64,000 nt of DNA from the NCBI GenBank assembly GCA_003184365.1, contig NKYR01000001.1:310001-374000 (forward strand), read 5' to 3'. The notes beneath the pieces were generated by a model that had not been told where the DNA came from, did not search any database, and worked only from the letters and a program-made list of their open reading frames with translations. Every line of letters starts with the position of its first letter. Within the stretch, counting starts at the first letter, position 1. The translations under genes were made by a program, and so were the position numbers. This stretch comes from Evernia prunastri (Eukaryota; Ascomycota; Lecanoromycetes; Lecanorales; Parmeliaceae). Positions 31,716 to 43,670 of the stretch are shown here, one piece after another.

Positions 31716-34700
31716 ATGTCCGGGCGCGGTCCACGCGGTCCACGAGGCGGAGGGCGCGGTAACCTACCGAGGGGGCGTGGCGATGGGGGCGCTGCACAAG
31801 GAAGAGGCCGTGGCGGTGGTGCTCCAGACTCTGGTCGTGGAGGGCGGGGTGACGGGCGTGGAGGGCGTGGCGACGGGCGTGGAGGGCGTGGTGATGGGCG
31901 TGGAGCACCTCGTGGGGGATCATCGTCTAGGAAGCTGGGGGACGACGAGTACACTTCAGGCCCGAAACTTTTTAGGTTGGTCCTGCATTCCCATTCGAAA
32001 GTATTCTTACTAACGTTTGCCACGCTATAGTCCCCCAGGAGAGAATAACAGACCGGACGCGGAGGTTGAGATTAAGGAAAATCAGATTGTAAAAGAGAAC
32101 AATGGTCTATCTTTGAGCACGCTCTCGCTAGCAGACTTCCAGCTGCCCCTCCGACCGGGTCACGGAGTCGAGGGCACTGTGGTGCATCTACGTACCAATT
32201 ACTTCAAGATTACGATCAATCCTGGGAAGAAGCTGTTCAAGTATACCTTTACTTTGACAGCCAAGTACAAAGAGCCGTCGAAGAAGGATGCACCCAAGGA
32301 GAAGCCCAAACAGCCTCTAATCCCTCCGGAACGTTCTAGAAAACGACGGCAAGCTCTTGCGCTTCTCTTGCAACACTCGGATTTCCGGAGCATAGGTCAC
32401 GGGGTGGCTACAGACTACGGCACAATCATCATCACATCCAAGGAGCTTCCTCTTGATGACGACGGGACGAAGGAGTACAATGTTGTCTACCGTGAGGTAG
32501 AAGATCGGGAGCCTGCATCAAACCCAATCATTTACACCTTCACAATATCATACCTTGGATTGGTTCCAACAACAGAGCTTCTTCGGTACTTAGCTTCGAC
32601 CCCCACCGACCCAAGCGACTTTACAGGAAAGGATGACGCAATTCAAGCATTAAATATTATTGTTGCTCGTACGCCGAACTTCAATCCTGGCGTCTTTCAA
32701 AGTGGTAATAACAAATTCTTTCACTACCCTACCGACCGAAGTACATACGATGATCTTGGAGGCGGCCTCATTGCCGTTCGTGGTTACTACTCGAGTGTAC
32801 GCACGTCTACCCTACGGATCCTTCTTAATGTCAATGCTCAAACTTCGCCCTTTTACCCAGCGGTAAATGTGCTAGATCTCATTCAGAAGCATGGAAGGGA
32901 CGACCGTATAGCTCTGGAAAATTTTCTCCACTTGCTCCGTGTGAGGACGAAGTACATGAAGCACAATGACGGTACCGAGGAGGTCAAAGTCAAGACCATC
33001 TATGGCTTCTCGCAGCAATGGGACAATGTACTCGACAGCAAAGGCAAAGTCATAACCGATAAAAAAGGCAAAGTTTTACAGCGTAGGAATCTCCAGATCG
33101 GACCTTTGGACGCACAACATGTCTCATTTGAGTGCGAGGAATTTGCCAACAAGACCTTCACGATTGAAGAGTACTTCAAAGAGAAGTACAACATCACTCT
33201 AAGACTCCCCCAAGCCTGGCTTCTTAATTGTGGCACAAAAGAAAAGCCTGTTTGGATTCCGCCGGAGCTGTGCGAAGTGATGCCCGGCCAAGCGTTTCGA
33301 GGCAAGTTGACCGAATACCAGACGTCCCAGATGATTCTTGTCGCCGCAAGAGGTCCAGGCGAAAATGCCAGGAGAATTGCGAATGGCGCTCACAGGGTTA
33401 TTGGGTATCAGGGCAACAACCCAAGCCTGGCGGCATTCGGCGTTGGAGTGGACCCCAAGATGATCGTGATCAAAGGAAGAATTCTTCCAGCACCCCCAGT
33501 CACGTATAGAAATAACTCTCAAATCATTCCCGCTGACGCGTCTTGGAACATGAGAGGTAAGGAATTCGCAATACCAGTAAAGGTCACGAAGTGGTCGTTC
33601 TTAAAGTTAGGTGGGGTGAATTTTGGGAACACTTATCTCGACATGTTCAAGAAGGCTTTAAAGGATTATGGACTCGGAACCGAGGGTCCGTCGAACCCTC
33701 AAGGCTTCGTCGCTCCTCTCCCCGGCTCAGAGGACGCAAACGACGCTTCTATCGAGAAAGTCTTCAAAATCATGTTTCAGGCAAAACTGAAGATGGTGTT
33801 GGTGATTTTGCCCGCCAAAAGTGCAGTCACCTACGCCCGGGTGAAATATTATGGAGATGTCATGGCTGGGATTCACACCGTCTGTGTCCTCTCCGAGAAT
33901 CTTAACAGAGGCTTACAATATTACGCCAACGTAGCGCTCAAGTTCAACCTGAAATGCGGCGGCGTCAACCAACTTCTTCCAACACAACTGGGCTTTCTAC
34001 ATGGCGGGGATGCAATGGTCGTGGGTATTGACGTATCCCATCCTGCACCCAAGAGCATGGAGGGAACGCCAAGTATCGCCGCGGTGGTGGCAAGCGTTGA
34101 CGATCGCTATGGTCAGTGGCCTGGTAGTATCCGCCCTCAGGAGTCTAAGAAGGAAATGGTATCGACGTTGAGTCTCATGATGCAAGAACGCCTCAAGCTC
34201 TGGATTAGCACCAACAAGCGATTGCCAAGCAAGATATTAATCTACCGCGATGGTGTTTCTGAGGGTCAGTATAAGACCGTGCTTGAGGATGAGTTAAAGC
34301 AGATACGGGAAGCCTGCAACGAGATATATGGGACTAGGACTTTGCCGAAGATCACCATTGTGGTTGTGGGCAAGAGACACCACACTCGTTTCTACCCAAC
34401 GAATGCTACGGCTGCCGACTCTAAGGGCAATCCCGTAAATGGTACGGTGGTCGACAGGGGAGTGACAATGGAAAAGGGATGTAAGTATTTTCAATTTCCT
34501 TCCCGCATGGTGCAGAATCATCGTGTCGGAGATATGTTACCGGAGCTAAACACGTTTTTGGTTTCCTATCATGGTCCTGAATTAATTTGCACAGATCAAG
34601 TGAATATGAGAACAAAAGAGAGTGCTGACTCTACGATAGTTGACTTTTTCCTCCAGGCACATGCTGCCCTCCAAGGCACGGCAAAGCCTTCGCACTATGT

Positions 34701-35230
34701 CGTGATTCTTGATGAGATGAAGCTTGGCGCTGAGGAGCTCCAGACCATCACCCATCACCTGTAAGCTTATTCTCCTGCCCTTTCTTTCTCTTTCTTTCTT
34801 CCTGTTTCAGAGAAGCACGCCTGACTTGTGGAAGCTGCTATGGTTTTGGAAGGGCCACAAAGGCCGTATCAATTTGTCCACCTGCCTATTACGCCGATAT
34901 TCTTTGCGAGCGCGGCCGATGCTATCTTGCAAAATACGTCAATGGACGTTGGCCTCCTGGAAAGGTATTCGAGTGGAACGAAGCGCCTGTAAGTTGTCTT
35001 TTCTGAACCATCATTTTCCTTGACATGATGTTTTGCGAGCGGGAAAGCTTTTCCGGCTCCTGAGACTTGTCTTCTCGCTCTGGGACCACGGTGAAAGATC
35101 TATACTGACCGCAGAATTCTTCAGTGGACTGGGGGTGTCAAGGAGAAGTGAGTTCAATTGGAGCGGCTCCATCCTCATTGACCTTTGCTAATCCGCTTCT
35201 AGCTTGAAGGACTCGATGTTCTACATTTGA
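31716..35230 (+). CDS. AGO: Argonaute protein (RNA silencing slicer, DEDD type)
   Basis: This is the core small-RNA effector, similar to Neurospora QDE-2/SMS-2. Six exons are read: 31716-31975, 32031-34480, 34640-34760, 34811-34988, 35125-35147 (23 nt) and 35203-35230. The N-terminus MSGRGPRGPRGGGRG has an RGG/RGD repeat tail. Then come the ArgoN domain (HGVEGTVVHLRTNYF), the PAZ region (LLRVRTKYMKH onward), the MID domain and PIWI. PIWI catalytic positions visible are D in VVGIDVSHPAP, E in DGVSEGQYK/LEDEL, D in YRDGVSEG, and D in PPAYYADILCERGRCYL. The C-terminus WTGGVKENLKDSMFYI ends with the aromatic-aliphatic residues expected for the buried tail. The 159-nt intron 34481-34639 (GTAAGT...GATAG) keeps the frame open, but removing it restores EKGFDFFLQAHAALQGT, the family consensus. 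Confidence 0.95.
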
Positions 35231-36023
35231 GTGGCGGCTTCACGTCAGCTACATTGATGAACGACACAAGCTCACGCATCAACCATTAGACCTCGCTATT
35301 ACGACATGGAACGATCTGCGGCGGCTTCTTCGAATGATGGCAGTCATGACAGGAACTTCCGAGCAGCGATGGGTTTTTGTGTTGAGCATGATTAACAAAG
35401 GCGAATGCTACCACTGTTTCGTGCCTTTAGCGAAGTGATGATCAATGATTGATGATTATGAATACATAGCATGAGTGCAGAGATAGAAGGCTGCATTAGA
35501 AGCATGCAAGCGAGTCTGTAAGCGAACATAGTTAGGTTAGCAAGGAAGGTATCTTTATCCAATCGTTGCTCACTGTGATGCCATCGATAATGAATCCGCA
35601 AGATGGTCCTCGGTACGACAATGACAGACAGGTTCATGGAGTGATGGGCCATTGACTATTGCTGACAAAAGGGAAAGTACGCTTAAGCAATGTCCAAAGT
35701 TATCTCCGGCCCCCATTAAATGAATGCCCTGGGCATATCGGACGCAGTTTTCCTCATCTCAGGAAAGCTAAGAAGACTTCAGGATCCGTGCATTTCCAGG
35801 TCAGGAACCGTCTGGACGAAGGAAGAAAAGCAAGTATCTTATGGTGCCCTGGTTTTACAAAATTCGCCCCGGCAGGGCGTATGATACACAGCCAACTCAC
35901 TGCAGCCCTAGGCAGCGTCAATAGTGACCACAGATGCGCTAACATGACGCCAGAAGCAATGCAGGAATCTCGATACTTCCTGATTTCTCAATGACATTAA
36001 GACTTAGGGTGCCCAACCTGCCT
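35231..36023. other. Convergent intergenic region, Argonaute / SEC63
   Basis: These 793 bp lie between two converging stop codons. Short frames lack family signals. An ATGATCAATGATTGATGATTATG stretch near 35440 is imperfectly repetitive. Probably 3' UTRs. Confidence 0.45.
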
Positions 36024-38460
36024 TCACTTCTTTTCATCCTCACTGTCAGTGTCAGTGTCCGTCTCGCTTGTATCCTCAGCCTCGCCCTCGGTGTCACTCC
36101 CCTCGTCGCTTGACTCAGCGGCAGCTATGCGTTTCTTTGGTCGCTTCGGTGGTGAAGCAATGCCGGAGACGCCGCCAGTTTTGAGGGCATTCATTTGACC
36201 CGCTAGTGAGTCTGTCATTTTTGGGTTAGCTTGTCTCTCAATGGGAACAGGGGATAGAGTAATGGGGAGAGCGAAGTCGTACCCTCTTCGGGTTCACTGA
36301 TTTCATCCTCTTCGTTGTCCATTGCGACAGCCTTGGCGCTATCTTCCACTTCGAGCACGACCTCTCTCTTGCTGTCCATCCCAATATAACTATCACAAAC
36401 CAAATGCATCACAAATGGATACTTCCCAGCTTGCGGTGGGGCTTGGAATTGCATTTTGAAAGTCTGCATGTTGAATGTCGGATTGCCTTGGTCATCGAGC
36501 AAAGGCTTATTAAAGGTGGTCATTGTGAAGGGGGGTACGGCGACTTTGCCCATCTTACTGTCCGCAAGAAAGACATGCCAGCGTGGCGAGTGATCACGAG
36601 GGAAGTAAGGTGCGTATGCTAGTGGGGGTTGAAGCGGTTTGTCTACGTCCGATGACGGTGCTGCATCACCCTCATGCAGTTTCGCTTTCTTCCCAGATGG
36701 TTTGCGACCAAGAAGAGCATCGAGATCGCCCTCGTCCGGATCGATGTCTTCAAGGTCTAGCTCGCGCACTTCGGGAACATTGGCTGTGCCGGGAGGGATC
36801 ACGCGAGCTTTGACGACAAATTGGACGAGCGAACCGGTAGTGACGAACCGTTCGCCCATGACTTTGAAGAACACCTTTTCAACGTTGAGAAGTGGGAATT
36901 GGCGAGCCACAGCAACAGTGTCGTTGTATTGAGCCAGCGTCAAAACCCCAGGTAGGTCAGTAGCAAGCTTGCGCCGCTTATATTCCGGCATGGACATGAA
37001 TTGTTGGACCGTCAAATGCTCTCTTGATAGCTGTGTTTCGATCGTTCGGGCAATTTCAGGTGTAACATGTGGGAGTTGGAGGAGAGGCGAGGCGCTTGGA
37101 GGAACCGCTTGAATGAGATGTTGTGATATGCGGTAAGTGGAGAGAAGTTGTGGGACACTGCCGAACGCGAGAGTGATTGCTGTGAAAGCCTCATTCAGTT
37201 TCAAAGCGAGAGGTGCAGCTTCGTATTTCTCTGCGAGTGGTTAGTGGCTTAGTGGCTTTTGCATTGGGCGAGCGATTTCAGGATCACTGACCATCATCCA
37301 GTGACGACCCATCCAGCCTCACTCTTCCGAGGTAGGCCCAAAGGAGAGCAGAGGCTTTCCTTCGAGCGCCTTCGTAGCTTCGTAGCTTCTCTTGGTCTTT
37401 GGGCGTCAATCCTGATGCGGAGGGATTGGGACCATCTTCCCGCGCAATGCTCTTCTCAATTTTGCCCAAGCCTGAGTCCAACTTGTTGCCGCAGAGAATA
37501 TCCTTATATTCCTCGCCGCAACTCAACGCATTGACGACGTCTCCATCTTCGAGATCTTCTTTGTATTCTTTGAACAGACTGCCCGCGCTAGCAAGAAGAA
37601 CCTTCTCTTTGGTCATTCGCTGTGTCCCGTACCACCACTTCCCCACAACATATGGTAGCAGAACCCCAAGAAGTACCCCGTATACCAGCAGCACGTATTT
37701 TCCATTTCCATCTGTGACGATGAACTTTGGAAGAGCTATTCCAATACTGAAGCTTTGCTTCCCGTCTGGATGGCCGTACTGTATGTAATTGTTGCGTATT
37801 TCTTCGTCAGTTAGGGCTTTGAAAGCTTTAGACACCTCAACCCAGTAATCGTTGACGTCCTCGGCAGTCTGGTTCTTAGACTCGTCAATCACTGCTTTGT
37901 CGGGATGGTAGACCCTTGACAGATCTCGGTACCGTTTCTTGATCTGTGCCTCGCTTGCTGACTGGGGAAAATCAGCATGCGCCTACACGGATCTCTTTTT
38001 CCTCACCCTTGAGATATTCAAGATACTATATGGGTCCCAAATCTTTGGCGCCGTTGTCTTCGTAACCAGGATTAGGTAAAACATCCATGCCATCATCAGG
38101 TAGCCTGTAGCCACTGCGATAATCCTTTTCAGCCTTCTCTCTCGGCGCCATTGCTTCCTCTTCTGCCCTTGAATAAGAGCGTCATCTACAGGCTTAAAAT
38201 TCGACTTTATTCTGGGAGCAGTATCCTCTATGTCTAATTTTCCATCAATACTTCGTTCGGTTTCTCGCGGGCGAGTGCATAGTGGGGACGCTGACCTTTG
38301 TCCGGCTGGAGGAGGGAGTATGATAAGGGAAGGGTGACAAGGGCGGAAATGGTGAGAATGAAATAAGGGAAAAATTGACCCTGCTCTCGTGTCAGTATCT
38401 CATCGTTATCATAGTCACTGGATGAGCAACCTGTTCGTCGTAGTTATAATCTGTTGACAT
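36024..38460 (-). CDS. SEC63: Sec63, J-domain component of the ER translocon
   Basis: Sec63 recruits Kar2/BiP to the Sec61 channel for post-translational import. Exon 1 gives MSTDYNYDEQ; the next encodes GQFFPYFILTISALVTLPLS (first membrane segment). A second membrane segment (GYLMMAWMFYLILVT) precedes the J domain, which contains YHPDKA (HPD motif) in the part near 37890-37990. The third membrane segment is YVLLVYGVLLGVLLPYVVGK. The Sec63 (Brl) domain spans about 36230-37600, e.g. LPHVTPEIARTIETQLSREH. The last exon, 36024-36218, is an acidic Ser/Asp/Glu tail that ends EDEKK, as expected for Sec62 contact. At least five introns are needed. Topology and order are complete, so the gene is intact. 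Confidence 0.95.
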
Positions 38461-39228
38461 GTTGAGGATCTGGACGCCCTCTGGGGCAAGCTTTGCTGTA
38501 CTGATGCCAGAAGAGTAACGAGTACGGGACACTCCAGATCAAGGAAGTGAGAGTTGGACAAGCTGCATGTCCAACGTGTGTTACATGAGGAGGAGCAAGG
38601 ACGTGGATATGAAGCAGAAAAGCCGAGTTGAAAGTACATATTTCCTTGAGGCCACTGAGCCACTTTTTCGAGCTTCCGGGCCGTCTTTTACCCTTTCGGA
38701 CCAACTTACTTCCTCAGCCTTATAAGCGGAAGCTCCTCCCGGCTCCGAGCTTTATTGTAATATTACCGCCTATGATTTAGAATTACTGTAAGTGTACTTG
38801 TACTATATGTACTGTATCAGCAATTACTTTCCGCCCTACATTATATAGCCTGCCGCAATCGTTGTGGCACTACTGCCACCTGCTTCATCTTGCACACTGA
38901 ACTGTAGGTAAGCGAGCGAAATCGGAAATCTATATCCATCGAAGTATCCACTTTGCTGAACTTGCTTCGTTTTTCGCTCTAAGTACCCTTCTTCCATCTT
39001 CCATCTTCACCATTGACCCAATTAATTAGCATCGCCGTGCAGATAGGTACATACACCCGGAAATCAGAACATTGTACTAGGTAAGCATTCTCCAGTCCAA
39101 GCCACATCTATGGCCCGAGAACATACATCATGTCTTCATCAAGGAGCGTGGGATGGTCGTCAAAGGAGTGCGAGACGCGTAGAATGTTATCTTTCCCTGT
39201 TACAAGAAACAAGCCATTCGCGGGCGTC
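38461..39228. other. Intergenic region upstream of SEC63
   Basis: These 768 bp contain the SEC63 promoter and the 3' UTR of the neighbouring wall-protein gene. No gene is supported. Confidence 0.4.
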
Positions 39229-41364
39229 TCAGACTAGCGCTATGAACGCAGCCAAGCCAGCCAAAGCGGCTACCGCAGGCTTGTTGGTGGGTGCTGCACC
39301 TTTGAAAGCGAGCGGTGAAGTAGTACTTGGGGTAGGGGTTTCTGCGGGGATTTCGGGCTGACCCTCGGTCGCTTCAGTGATGAGTGGAGCACCTGGTACT
39401 GTGGTGCTGGCGGGCGCCACTTCCGGCGTACTCTCGGTCTCTAGCTTCGTGGAGGCCGTTCCGCTTTCGGTCTCCTTCTCCGGGGTCGTCACGACTACAG
39501 GCGTCGGAGAGGATAGGGTCTTGATCTTGGTTTCGTTCTCCTTTACAGGGGGTGGGGTGCTGATGATAACAGTCGGGGTCTCGGAAATGGTTGTTTCCGT
39601 TGAGATGTGGGTCGGGACTGGGGTCTCGACCTCGGTCTCAGTCTCCTTCACAGGGGGTGGGGTACTGTTTGTCACAACTGGGGTCTCGGGAATGGTTGTT
39701 CCGATTGAACTCGGAGTTGAAGTCTTAACCTCGGTTTTTGTCTCCTTTTCAGGTGTAGTCAAAAAAATGCGTGTAGTCGTGGTTATTGGAAGAGTAGATA
39801 CCGAACTGGTTGTGATAATGAAGGTCTGCGTGATTGGTATGGTTTTAGGTGTCTCGCTGATCGTGACAACAGCGTTGGTCACTAGATAATTGGACTGGTT
39901 AGTCTTACAGTTTCCCCGAGTTCCAGATTACCCATACCTGGACAAGTAGTGGTTGTGTAGGTTATGAGCTTTTCGGTGGAAACGACGCTCTCGACCGACT
40001 CGGTGATGATAGACGTGATGGGTACGGGGATCGTGGTGATGCTGGTTAGTACGATAGTTTTTGTAAGGGTGACCGGCACCGTCGAGGTTGTAGACGCTCT
40101 CGTGATGACGGTTGACGTTACCGGGCAAGTCGTGGTTCTGTTGAATCGGTTTAGAATTTTTGAGTTACTAATGGAAAGTCTGATCGCGCTAGAAAGCACA
40201 CTCACGTTATGTACGCTGTGCTCGTTGTGAAACTGGTCGTCTCAGTTGATTCTGTGGTAACAACAGGTTTTGTCTTGACCGTCTCTGTACTACTACTATT
40301 TACAGGGATCGTCACAACGCTAGTGAGTACCGTGGTCTTGGTGAGCGTCGTTGGCACAGTGATAATCGATGACTTAGATGTCACAGCGGTGGAAGTCACT
40401 GGGCAAGTTGTAGTCCTACAACATAGCGGAGTCAGTGCTTCCGTTGGACTCGTTGTCAATTAAGGGTTTCTTAGAGAAAGCTTACGTAATGTATGTTGTA
40501 AAGCTCGTAGTCTCTGTATTTTTAGTTTTGGTTACAGGAACTGTCGTGATGCTCGTTACGACGGTGGCCTTAGTTTCGGTAACGGGAACAGTCTTTGTTG
40601 TTGAACCCGTCGTAATGGTCGTTGATGTTACTGTTCCATACCTGTTAGCCTACACCTTTCTCGGAGTGCGCATTGATTCTCACCTGGGCACGTGGTGGTG
40701 GTGATCAAAACAGTGCTCGTTGTGTAGCTGGTGGTCTCGGTCTTGATTTTCACGATAGTAGTCTGCCCTAATTTAGCTCGTCCTCTGTCCCATTTTCCAG
40801 GAAAGGTACACACATTGGAGTAGATTGGAGTCACGGCAGGTGGAGAGATGGAAGAGAGCACCAAAGAAGTTCCCTTAGATGGCTTCGGTGGAGGTGTTGT
40901 AACCGATGGTGGAGTTAAGGGAGCAGTCCCGATCGAGGTTGTCTTCTTCGGTGGCGGGGATGGAGATGGAGGAACGGTGCCTGTAGACGTTGTCGTCTTG
41001 GGTGGGGGTAGACGTGGGGGGTTAGTCCCGATTGAGCTTGTATTCTTTTGTGGTGGTGGCGGGGGCGGGGTAACGCTCTTATGGCAGCCTCCCTTGCAAC
41101 TTGTAACTACAATTGTGGAGGTAGTCAGGGTCGTGTGATAGACGCTTCCAGAACTGATCGTGAGAGGGCACGTTGTGACGGTGGTATAAGTAGTCAATGT
41201 CGCAGTCTCGGGATAGGCGCTGTTACAAGTTAACATCGAGGGCATTGATGATGTCAGCCACGAACGTACGTAGATGAGTTCCAACCTGGATACCACCGAT
41301 TCTTCAAACCGTCGGCGGCGACAGCAGCGCCGATCCAGATGGATAAAGCGAGAAAGAACCTCAT
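39229..41364 (-). CDS. GPI-anchored Ser/Thr-rich wall mucin with repeated exon modules
   Basis: Exon 1 (41364-41270) encodes a signal peptide, MRFFLALSIWIGAAVAA. A 50-nt intron (GTACGT...AACAG) leads to exon 2 (41219-40684) with Cys-containing TTYTTVTTCPLT and Pro/Thr-rich linkers (PPPKTTTSTGTVPP). Exons 3-5 (about 40641-40489, 40413-40210 and 40139-39945) each encode a module with TVPVT-TK-TV-TS-TT-PV and TETTSFTT. Exons 4 and 5 also begin TTTCPVTST. The last exon, about 39888-39229, is Thr/Pro/Glu repeats and ends GAAPTNKPAVAALAGLAAFI, a GPI-attachment signal. Heavy O-mannosylation and covalent wall linkage are expected. Exon limits are approximate, but the open modules and splice sites alternate consistently. 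No enzymatic domain is seen. Confidence 0.82.
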
Positions 41365-43670
41365 CGCGATGAAGTATTATACGAGTGATGAAAGTGTTCA
41401 GTAACTTCAGTTGCAGGAAGCGAAAGCGTATCTTGTTTGAGGGAACAGAACGAGGGAAGACAGAAGAACCGTAGCGAGCGAGTTCCCTACTACTGAAAGC
41501 GAGTGTGATTCAGAAGAGAGAAGAAAGGAAAAGAGGTGGGCAGAGATGAGATGATAAAAGCCTCACAGGTGCATTGGTCTGGAAGCACCACAAACTGACG
41601 GTCCCCAATTTTTCAAGCGAACAATAACGTCAGACGGACATGGTCAGATCGTATCACGACTTCGTATCTGCCAGGTCATGCATGCCATGACCTCGCTAAT
41701 GACATCCCGTCTTTGGATTGGAGTATTAGAGGCTAGTAATTGTAGCTGTACGATCTTTCTCTCTCTCTCTCGTCTTCTGCGAGATGCCGCTCAAAACGAT
41801 TGGCGTCGACCTTAAGCAGGCTACAGGCTTCAGAGTGCAGGTCGAGAAGGCCATGCTGATTACCAGGTCGGTGAAGAAAGCTAGTGGCAGGTAGACAATG
41901 CAAGCATCTTAGAATTTGCGGCCCCAGCGAGACACATATGATGGCAAGCTAGCAACGTGTGAGTGGGAGATCTTTCTCTCCCTACCTTAGTCAATTAACA
42001 AGGGTAATTGAACGAATTCTTAAAAAGGTCAGCGCATGCGAGGGAAGAAAGGTTAGGTAGAGAAAGCTGCTCCCGGCTGCTTCCAGCTCATTTCCCATAG
42101 TCATATATGATGTGGCGGAAAGCTAAGAAAACCAGCAGAGAGGCAGGGATATAGCAGATGCCCAGGCAAAGCGTTGTCGACGGTGTGAAGCCTTTCCAGC
42201 TTACCATGGTCAGGCTGCCGGGAGGACCGGAGTCTTTGATGGTCAAGGCGCGAGAGGTAAAGTCCGGCAGATCTTGACATCTTGAGCAGACAAGGAGTCA
42301 GGATGAGGTTCTTTGCCAATCAGAAGACGCGTCGCTCTTTTCTGATATCAACCTGTCTGCGACTCCGCGCGCTAATTAATGATGGAGGCTTGGAAGATTG
42401 ACAAATGTAAGCAAGAAGGTAGGTGTTGTTTGGAGCGGATGGGTTGCCTTTCCGCACTGACCGGCTGAAAAGAGAAAAGAAAAGTAGGTACCGGTAAGTA
42501 AGAAAAGTATGGTGAGGTGAAGAAAAGAAAAAAACGTATGGCGGGGGAAGCTAAGGTACCCCACCAACTTCTTGCTTGAGGTAATTTACACAGCCTATCA
42601 CCATACTCTGTCACGTATAACTCGTGCCTTAACATATGCAGCAAGATTACTCCGTACTCCACCTCAGTTTCTTTGCATCTACTCCGGAAGATCATCCGAA
42701 CCACTTTAATGGTCTAAGAAACTTCCATCTTGTTCGAATGTTAGGTACGGTAGGAATTTTATCGCGCTACATAGCTTCTCGAACCCATTTCAATGCTAAA
42801 ATTGGCTTACACAAGATTCTGTCGTGACTACGCTGGATTGTTGCTGCTCACGTACCTATCGCGAATTGAATGGGTGTTTTACTATGTATAATGTATTCCT
42901 CTACCTTAAAAAACCGGTGCGGGTATGCTTGTTTTAGTGTTAAGCCCCACACATCTCTTCCCGCCCCGAGTGAGTGTAGAGTACCACGCTATTTAAAAAT
43001 AGAGACCCCCGCCCCCCCGACCCCCGAAAAAAAAGGAAAGAAAAAAGAAAAGAAAACCCACCTCGTAAAGTAGATAGTTCATCTATTCCCGTTGCAACGC
43101 TTTTGATCTTATGAGTAAGGCGTGGTAGTATGTAAGCCTTTACAAGTGACAGCTAGGTGTTTCTCGTCGGTAGGAGATAGAGTACCGAGGCGGTGGGGCC
43201 CTCCCTTACATCTCGTAATCTTTTGCCAGGTCTTCGACGACCATTTTCTGACATGCATGAACAAGACCGCTTTCCAGTAATAATTGCTCCGAGCCCAAGA
43301 TGCAGGACACGAAAGAAACCATCCTACATTTCATCCCGAGGACTAAGAACAAATGCCTGCCCTTCCAGCACTTTTGTCCCGTTTAAATCCTACCATCCAA
43401 AAAAGGCTTCTCCTCACCGGATAAAGATGTGAGGTCTGATGATGAGGACAACAAGCAATTCTGTAACACAAATCTTGGGCTGCCATTCTTTAAACTTAGT
43501 CGAGTCATCGCGCTTGGGCATCATTCCTAAGCTGTGTCCTCGTATCCTTGTCGGCTCCGAAATGTAGCTGTTCAGTAGCGTCAACGTAGCGATTTCGAAA
43601 TTCGCCATTTGGACCCCGTCGCCCCTGTGCTCCGGATGATGTCAAGAGTACCTTAATGGACAGATGTATT
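41365..43670. other. 2.3-kb gene-poor gap
   Basis: No supportable coding gene. The first 300 bp are likely the mucin promoter. The region holds a CTCTCTCTCTC run (41758-41769), purine-rich AAGAAAAGAAAAAAACG near 42520, a C-run/A-run junction (43005-43060), a CTATTTAAAAATAG palindrome near 42989, and CTAAGGTACCCC at about 42549. ORFs present are short and uncharacterised. Confidence 0.5.

Noticed and set aside
31697..32023. Pro/Arg-rich minus-strand frame opposite the Argonaute N-terminus
   Set aside because: It mirrors the RGG repeat; the plus frame splices cleanly into ArgoN.
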